Program-made: the position numbers and the translations under genes
DNA from: Paraoerskovia sediminicola
GTDB lineage: Bacteria; Actinomycetota; Actinomycetes; Actinomycetales; Cellulomonadaceae
Direction of reading: 5' to 3'
DNA: 64,000 bases
Assembly: GCF_030296575.1 (NCBI RefSeq)
Contig: NZ_AP027729.1
Span: 248,001 to 312,000 of the forward strand
The notes under the pieces: model-generated
What the model was told of the DNA's origin: nothing
The model's input: the letters and a program-made list of their open reading frames with translations, nothing else
Database searches by the model: none
Shown: one piece after another, positions 57,416-64,000 of the stretch
Layout of the letters: the number at the start of each line of letters is the position of its first letter
Position numbering within the stretch: the first letter of the stretch is position 1

Positions 57416-58330
57416 GTGACCCGATCCGCTCTCGTCCTGGCCGCGCTCGCGACTGCGGCCGTGCCCGGGTTCGACGCCGTCCGGGCGCGCCGCACGCTCT
57501 CCGGGGCGGACGTCGACGCCGCGACCGTGACCGACGCGGAGGGCGTGGACTGGGTCGTCCGCGCTCCCGTCGACGCGGCCGCGGGCGCCGCGCTCGAGGC
57601 CGAGGTCACCCTGCTGCGGGGTCTGACCCACTACGTGAGCTCGGGCGTCCTGCCGTTCGCCCTGCCGGAGGTCACCGGGTCGGCGCCGCTCCCCGAGGGC
57701 GGGCGCGCCGTCGTGCACCGTGCGTTGCCCGGCAACCCGCTCGACGTCGCCACGCTGGCTCCGGGGCCTGGGCTCGCCGCCGACGCCGGCCGCGCGATCG
57801 CCGCCGTCCACGAGCTCCCCTCCTCGGTCGTCGAGGACGCGACGCTCCCCACGTACTCCAGCGACGAGTACCGCGAGCGCCGGCTCGCCGAGCTGGACGA
57901 CGCGGCCGCAACCGGCCATGTCCCGCCCACGCTGCTGCGCCGGTGGGAGAAGCTGCTCGAGGACGTGTCGATGTGGCGGTTCCAGCCCGTCGTGGTCCAC
58001 GGGGACCTCGGCGCCGAGCACGTGCTCGTCGAGGGTCGGCGGATCGTCGCCGTCACCGGGTGGGCCGAGGCGCGCGTGGCCGACCCGGCCGACGACCTCG
58101 CCTGGCTGCTCGCCGCCGCCCCGCAGGATGCCGGTGACTCGATCCTGGAGGCGTACCAGCTGCGCCGCACCGAGCTCAGCGACCCCCACCTGCTCGACCG
58201 CGCCCTGCTGGTCGGTGAGCTCGCGCTCGCCCGGTGGTTGCTGCACGGCGTGCGCAACTCCCTGGACGACGTGGTCGCCGACGCCGTGGACATGCTCGCC
58301 GAGCTCGACGAGCAGACGCGCGAGGCCTGA
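57416..58330 (+). CDS. Phosphotransferase family (APH/Mph-like) protein, catalytic residues altered
   Basis: 304 residues with the aminoglycoside/macrolide phosphotransferase fold. The catalytic loop reads V-H-G-D-L-G-A-E-H-V-L near residue 197, keeping His-Gly-Asp but with His where Asn normally binds metal. The next motif, usually I-D-W-x-x-A-x-x-G-D-P, reads V-T-G-W-A-E-A-R-V-A-D-P, so the metal-binding Asp is Gly. It may be a pseudokinase or an enzyme with changed chemistry. GTG at 57416. It lies between nudC and adnB, where M. tuberculosis has a potassium-channel gene. Confidence 0.78.
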   Translation: MTRSALVLAALATAAVPGFDAVRARRTLSGADVDAATVTDAEGVDWVVRAPVDAAAGAALEAEVTLLRGLTHYVSSGVLPFALPEVTGSAPLPEGGRAVVHRALPGNPLDVATLAPGPGLAADAGRAIAAVHELPSSVVEDATLPTYSSDEYRERRLAELDDAAATGHVPPTLLRRWEKLLEDVSMWRFQPVVVHGDLGAEHVLVEGRRIVAVTGWAEARVADPADDLAWLLAAAPQDAGDSILEAYQLRRTELSDPHLLDRALLVGELALARWLLHGVRNSLDDVVADAVDMLAELDEQTREA

Positions 58331-58347
58331 GCAGGACTCGCGCAGCG

Positions 58348-61300
58348 TCACTGCCCGCGTACCAGGTCTTCGAGCCCTCGGCGGTCGAGCAGCCGCTCCG
58401 GACGGACCGTGGTCCCCGACCCCGCGTAGTAGAACGCGGCGTCCACCTGGTCCACGGGCAGCCCGGACCATCGCGACCAGGCGAGGCGGTAGACCGCGAG
58501 CTGGACCTCTCGGGCCCTCTGCGCACCGGCGTCCCGCGGCGCGACCCCGACTTCCAGTCGACCACGACCACCCCGGTCGGGGATTCAGAGGCAGTTCTGG
58601 TCGCGGACCCGTTGCCGCGTGCCGGGTCCGCCGGGCTTGCCGAGGTGACCGGGCCCTGCGGGGGTGCAGGGTCCTTCGGGGATACCGGGACCTGAGGGAA
58701 GACCGCGTCGATCCGTGAGCGCACGAGCAGCCCCGCGATCGGGGTCTCGATGTCGGCCTCGACCGCGATCGGTGTGCGTCGCGCCCAGTCCGAGTCGAGG
58801 AACGTCGCGCGGAGCGCCGCGAGGGCCGCGGCGTCCGGGGAAGACCCGCTCCCGCTCGCCTCGGCGAGCAGGTCGTCCGTGGCCTCGGCACCCAGGCCGT
58901 CGAGCAGCGAGGACGACGTGAAGTACTGCTCCACCCACGCGTGGAAGGCCGTACCGATCCGGGCGTTGGCGGTGGGCTTCACCGGGACGGGCCGTCGCAG
59001 CTGCCGATCGAACTCGGTGCGGTCGTCGGCCATCCGGACGAGTGCGGACGCCGAGAGGTGCGGCGGCAGCGGGACCGCGGCCGGCGCCGAGACGTCCGAC
59101 CGCTCCGCGAGCAGCAGCCGCGCCAGGCGGGTCAGATCGTCGACGGCCGCGGGTTCCTTCTGACGATGCGGATCGGCCTGCCGGCGGTCGGCGGACGCCG
59201 CCTCCACTCTCTCGGCGGTGCGACGGAGCACCGCGTGCGGGCCCTCGGGCGCGTCCGACTCGGGCCAGGACGCGGTGGGAACCTCACCGTCGGGGCGCTC
59301 GGCGTCCTCGGGGCGGCCCGTCCAGCCGGCGGCGTTGACGACGCCCGCCTCGGCGAGCTCGATGAGGAACGGGGACGGCGGCACGGGCTTGCTCCCCCAC
59401 GCCACCAGGCACCGGCGAGCAGGAGGGACTCCCTCGCCCTCGTCATCGCGACGTACGCGAGGCGCCGCTCCTCGGCCACCTCGTGCTCCCCCGCCGCGAG
59501 CTTGAACGTGCCCAGGGCGTCGTGGAGGTCCTTCGAGTCCGCCTGCTCACGGATCGGCAGACGCGGCAGGTCCGCGCTGTCGCCCCGGAGCGGGAACGGC
59601 AGCACCCCGAGCCCCGTCAGCCACCCGGAGTCCTTCGGTCCGTCCGCGCCCACGGCGCAGGACGGGAACACGCCGGCCGACATCCCGGTGACCGCCACGA
59701 CGTCCCACTCGAGGCCCTTCGCGGCATGGATCGTGACCACCTGGACGGCGTCCGGGTCGGGCTCCCGCAGCGGCAGGTCGAGCCCGCGCTCCTGGGCCGA
59801 CGCCGCACCGAGCCAGGCGAGGAACGCGCCCAGGGTCGGCGTGTCGGCGTGCGAGGCGAACCCCGCCGTGACGTCCGCGAACGCGTCGAGGTGCGCGCGA
59901 CCACGGTCCCCGGAACCGACGACCTCTCCCGCGCGGGCGCTGAGCCGCGCAGCGACCTCGACCTCGATGTCGAGGCCGAGCGCACGCTCCGCCTGACCGA
60001 CGAGCTCGGGCAGGGAGAGGTACGTCTCCGAGCGGAGCTCGCGCAGGGTCGCGGCGAGCGCCGTGAGCCGTGCGTGAGCCGCAGCGGAGAGCACCCGGCC
60101 GTCGCGCGCGGGCTTCCCGGGCGCGGGCAGGTCGTCGAGCGCGTCGACGATCGAGCGGTGGTCGACCACGTCGCCCTCGATCGTCACCGGCGTTGGCGCC
60201 CCGGGCCCTCCTGCGTCGTCGGCTGCTGGTGCGCCCTCACCGGGAGGTTCTGTTCGCACATCCGGGTGACTGGTCACGTGACGGTCCAAGCGGCGACCCG
60301 CGTCGGCGCGCGCGAGGTCCGCCGCACGGGAGGCGAGCGCGTGCAGGTCTGCGGGGCCGAGAGCGATACGCGGACCGGTCAGGATCCGCGCCAGCGAGTC
60401 CCCGCGCGAGGGATCGTGCGCGGCCTCGAGCAGAGCGACCACGTCGACGACCTCGGGCGTGGACAGGAGCCCACCCAGCCCGACCACCTCGACCGGGAGC
60501 CCTCGTGCCCGCAGCGCGGTCTCGACGGGGACGAACTGGTTGCGCGCACGGCACAGCACGGCCGCGGTCACCCGGCCTGCGCCGCCACGTCCCGAACCCG
60601 GGCGCCAGCGGGCTGCGACGTGGTCCGCCACGGCCGCGACCTCCTCGTCGAGGGTCGCGGCATAGGTCGCGACGACCGAACCGACGCCCCCGCCCGGACG
60701 CGTCACGAGCGCGGGGACCTCGACGCGCGACTCCGACCGCAGCGGGGCCGCGACCAGGTTCGCCGCGTCGAGCACCGCCGCGTCGTTGCGCCAGGACGTC
60801 GAGAGGTAGCCGACCGCGGCCGGGGATCCGCTGCTGTCGCGGAAGCGCTCGGGGAAGCGGGCGAGCCCCGACGCGCTCGCCCCGCGCCAGCCGTAGATCG
60901 ACTGGTTCGGGTCGCCGACGGCCGTGACCGGGTGACCGTCGGCGAAGAGCGCGCTCAAGAGCTCGGTCTGCGCGTACGACGTGTCCTGGTACTCGTCGAG
61001 CAGGACCACCCGGTAGCGGGCGCGCTCGCCCTCCCGGACCGCGTCGATCTCCGTCGCGAGCCGTGCAGCGAGGGCGATCTGGTCGCCGAAGTCGAGGAGT
61101 CCGCGACGCGCTTGCGCTCGCGATAGGCCTCCACGAGGTCGACGAGGCGCCGGCGGTCCGCGAGGAGCTCCTGCAGACCCTTCACGTCGGCGTAGTGCTG
61201 TTTCTTCCCCGTGCGCAGGGGGACGCTGTCGATGTCTGCGACGAGACCGTCGAGGCCGGACCGCACCGCGTCGGGGTCGAGCAGGTGCTCGCTCATCGAG

Positions 61301-61881
61301 CCGGAGAGCTCGAGCATCGCCTTGACCACCGTCGAGAAGGCGGGGTCGGTCTCCAGGTCTCCCGTCCAGGACTCGACGACCTCTGCGGCGAGCTGCCACT
61401 GGCTCGCCTCGCTGAGGAGGCGGGACCCCGGTTCGACGCCGATACGCAGTCCGTGGTCGGCGACGATCGACCCCGCGTACGCGTTGTACGTGGAGATCGT
61501 CGGCCGTTCGAGCATCGACAGGTCGCTGGCTTCCCCGCGGACGCGCGCGAGCTGCGCGAGCCGTGAGCGGACCCGCTCACCGAGCTCGCCCGCCGCCTTG
61601 CGGGTGAACGTCAGGCCCAGCACCGCGTCGGGCGCGACGAGCCCGTTCGCGATGAGCCACACCACGCGGGACGCCATGGTCTCGGTCTTGCCCGAGCCGG
61701 CACCGGCGATGACCAGCAGCGGCTCGAGCGGAGCCTCGATGACCGCGCGCTGCTCGTCGGTCGGCACGTGCCGACCCAGCATCGTCGCGATCTCGTCCGC
61801 GGACACCCGTTCGGGCCTCGCGGGCACGTTCACCGGTGCGCCCGCTGCCGCCGCAGCGGCCGTCGTCTCCTCGGCCGTCAC
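58348..61881 (-). CDS. adnB: AdnB-like ATP-dependent helicase-nuclease (three frame breaks)
   Basis: About 1178 residues after repair. The N-terminal UvrD-type motor has Walker A A-G-A-G-S-G-K-T at 59-66 and L-L-D-E-Y-Q-D-T; motif V is A-A-K-G-L-E-W-D. The C-terminal RecB-like PD-(D/E)xK nuclease has G-T-A-F-H, S-R-I-D-A-V-F and V-V-D-W-K-S-G. With AdnA it resects double-strand ends. One base is missing at each of 61101-61102, 59394-59398 and 58545-58548; repair of the last gives W-K-S-G-V-A-P-R-D-A and a stop at 58348. GTG at 61881 overlaps the adnA stop. Confidence 0.88.
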
Positions 61882-64000
61882 AGGACCTGCCTCCCCTCGA
61901 CCTGGACCGGGCACGACCTGCGCACCGGGCAGACGGAGCAGAGGTCGTTCTGCCGTGCCCCGAACGTGGCGCCGGACATCGTGCTCGCGACCTCGTCGAC
62001 CATGTCGTGGACCCAGCTGGACCCGTCGTCACGGACCTGCAGCGGCGCCTGCGAGCGCAGAGCAGCCGAACGGCCCATGCCGACGAAGACGAGCCGAGCC
62101 CCCGCCGAGGGCGTCTCGTCGGGGACGTCCGGCAGGTCGAAGGCACCCTCCGTGAGCGCGAGCTGGTAGGCACCGAGCTGCGGGTTCGTCTCCGTCTCCG
62201 CCCTGCTCGGTGCCGACTTCCCGGTCTTCAGGTCGGCGACCCGGAGCCCGTCGTCGGTCCGCTCGAGCCGGTCGACGACGCCCGCGAGCAGTGCGCCGCC
62301 GAGCCGGACCTGGAATGGGGCCTCGACCGCGACCGCCTCGCCGGAGTCCTTGAGGTACTCGGCGAGACGGCCGATCATCGCGTCAGCCCTTCGCCGCAGG
62401 CTCGTCGCGGGCCACCCCGGCCGGAGCCCGAGCTCGGGCCACCGGCGGTCGAGCTCCGCGGCCAGCTCGTGGTGCGTGCCCGCGGGAAAGGTCTGGGCGA
62501 TGGAGTGGACGAGGGTCCCGAGGGACTGCGACTGGGCGTCGGGGGCGGTGGCTCCGCCCGCCTCGAGCACCCAGCGCAACGCGCACCGGTCGACGGCCTC
62601 GAGCTTGGACGGGGACACGCGCACGGGGTCGGAGCCCACGCGCAACGCGTCGTACGTCGAGATGTCGTGGACCGCGTACCAGGACGCCGGCGCAGCCCCG
62701 GGACGCCTGCCGACGCGAGCTCGTCGAGGAGTCGCGCCGCCGTGTCTCCCGCCTCGGACTCGCGCCCCGCGAGGACGTCGTCGCCGAGCGCGGCCCGGGC
62801 CGTCGCGACGACGCCCCGCAGGTCGAGCGGGGTCCCGACCTGGACCCTGCGTCGCGCCGCACGTTCCTCGTCGTCGTCGCCGTCGGTCGAGGGACCGCCG
62901 TCCACCAGGTCGCAGAACATCGACGGGGTCGCGTCCGCGTCGTCGACCGCGGTCACGAGAAGCCGACGGCTCGCTCGGGACGTCGCGACGGCGAAGGAGC
63001 GCAGCTCGTCCGCGAGCACGGCTCGCCGTGCCTCCGTCCCGCTCTGGTGACCCCCGGGCGACCGTCCCGAGAGCACCTCGACGAGGGCCTGGCTGCCGAG
63101 CAGCGAGTCGCGCAGCCGCAGGTCCGGCCAGACGGCGTCCTGCACCCCGGCGACGATCACGACGTCCCACCCACGACCCGCCGCACCGGCCGGCGTGACC
63201 AGGTCCACCGACCCGCCGCCCGTCGCGGTCGCCGCGAGAGAGTCGGCGGGCAGGTCCTGGGACTCGAGGTAGTCGACGAACGCCAGCGCGGACGATCCCG
63301 GCATGCGCTCGACGAACGTCTCGGCCGCGCGGAAGAGGGCCATGACGGCGTCGAGGTCGCGGTCGGCACGGGCGCCCCCGCTCCGCCCGCGAGCGCGGCG
63401 CCGCGCCAGCGGTCGGCGACGTCGCTCGCCTCCCACACCGACCACAGGACCGAGGTCGCGTCGGCATCGGGACGCGCGACCGCGGCTGCGCCGGCAGCGA
63501 TGGTCCTCGCGACCTGGACGACGCTCCGGCGGACCCCGGCCGGCAGCGTGGCGGCACGGTCGGGATCGAGGAGCGCCTCGACGAGGAGGGTCTCCGAGGA
63601 ACGGCCGCCGCCGCCGGCGAGCTCTTCGGCGCGCAACGCACGACGGGTGCGGCGCAGGGCGACGGCGTCGCTACCGCCGTAGGGAGACGTCATCAGGGCT
63701 GCGGCGACGTCGACGCCCAGCGGGTCCGCGTCGCCGTCGGCGAGGGCGGCACCGACCCGCGCTGCCGCGAGGAGCGGCGCGACCGCGGGCTCGTCGCGGA
63801 GCGGGACGTCCGACCCGGTGGTCGTGACCGGGACCCCGGCCGCGACCAGCGCGCGCCGGAACGACACGAGCTGGTCCCCCGACCGCGCGACGACCGCCAT
63901 GCTCCGCCACGGAGTCCCGTGGAGCAGGTGCTCGGCGCGCAGCTCGCGCGCGACGTAGGCGACCTCCTGGGCCGCTCCCGGGAGGATCGCGACGCGGGCG
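61878..64000 (-). CDS. adnA: AdnA-like helicase-nuclease, 3' part (two frame breaks, runs off the window)
   Basis: About 708 residues are visible; the N-terminal motor with Walker A lies beyond the right edge. Seen are late helicase motifs (V-V-A-R-S-G-D-Q-L-V, V-I-V-A-G-V-Q-D-A-V-W) and a C-terminal RecB-family nuclease (L-G-T-L-V-H, G-V-V-D-R-L-E, V-A-D-L-K-T-G-K). A Cys in V-D-R-C-A-L-R-W and three in L-C-S-V-C-P-V-R-R-S-C are placed like an iron-sulfur staple. One base is missing at 63375-63379 and one at 62696-62699. The stop overlaps adnB, forming one operon. Confidence 0.87.

Overview
The window is very GC-rich DNA from an actinomycete. The gene content (WhiB7, mycoredoxin, AdnAB-type helicase-nuclease, UvrD2, RamB, UPF0182, PPA1309 and DUF2342 families) and many GTG starts fit Micrococcales, perhaps a Cellulomonas or Promicromonospora relative. 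That placement is inference from gene families; no rRNA or marker phylogeny is available here.

Sequence quality is the main caveat. At 20 places a gene that is otherwise complete changes reading frame, and every case is repaired by adding a single G or C, nearly always next to a short G/C run. I treat these as homopolymer undercalls in the assembly and annotate the genes as intact across them. Each shift is recorded in its gene entry.

Layout. 1-2.7 kb: end of a solute-binding protein, then ATPase and two permeases of an ABC importer. 2.8-9.7 kb: PhoH-like PIN-ATPase, DHA2 drug exporter, amidase, DUF1697 protein, NhaA antiporter. 9.7-14.8 kb: glyoxylate bypass (ramB regulator divergent from aceA and aceB). 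14.8-17.0 kb: SulP transporter flanked on both sides by copies of a 24-bp-stem repeat. 17.0-20.9 kb: bile-acid-symporter-family protein, then kdgK-eda with a divergent IclR regulator (lower Entner-Doudoroff step). 21-28.3 kb: universal stress protein, VOC protein, molybdenum-cofactor genes moaA, moaE and moeA, a VKOR-like protein, a second NhaA and a DsbA-like protein. 28.4-36.8 kb: DUF2235 protein, ABC-2 exporter with a LolA-like protein, divergent two-component system, thioredoxin-like lipoprotein and CcdA. 37-40 kb: pntAB transhydrogenase. 40.3-43 kb: two identical initiator tRNA genes bracketing a DHFR-like reductase and a MATE exporter. 43-64 kb: a block that parallels the Mycobacterium tuberculosis Rv3193c-Rv3202c neighbourhood: UPF0182, PPA1309, YlbL-type protease, epimerase, DUF2342 protease, YgjP-like metalloprotease, ThiF-like protein, whiB7, uvrD2, mycoredoxin, nudC, a phosphotransferase-like protein, adnB and the 3' part of adnA.

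The most interesting element is the whiB7 leader (about 53291-53663, minus strand). It holds a promoter with an AT-rich patch just upstream of the -35 box, a 59-codon upstream ORF with a strong ribosome binding site, a hairpin carrying the uORF stop codon in its loop, and a T-tailed terminator, all before whiB7. This is the layout expected of antibiotic-responsive translation attenuation. The repeat pair around the SulP gene and a pseudokinase-like protein in the adnAB block are the next candidates for follow-up.
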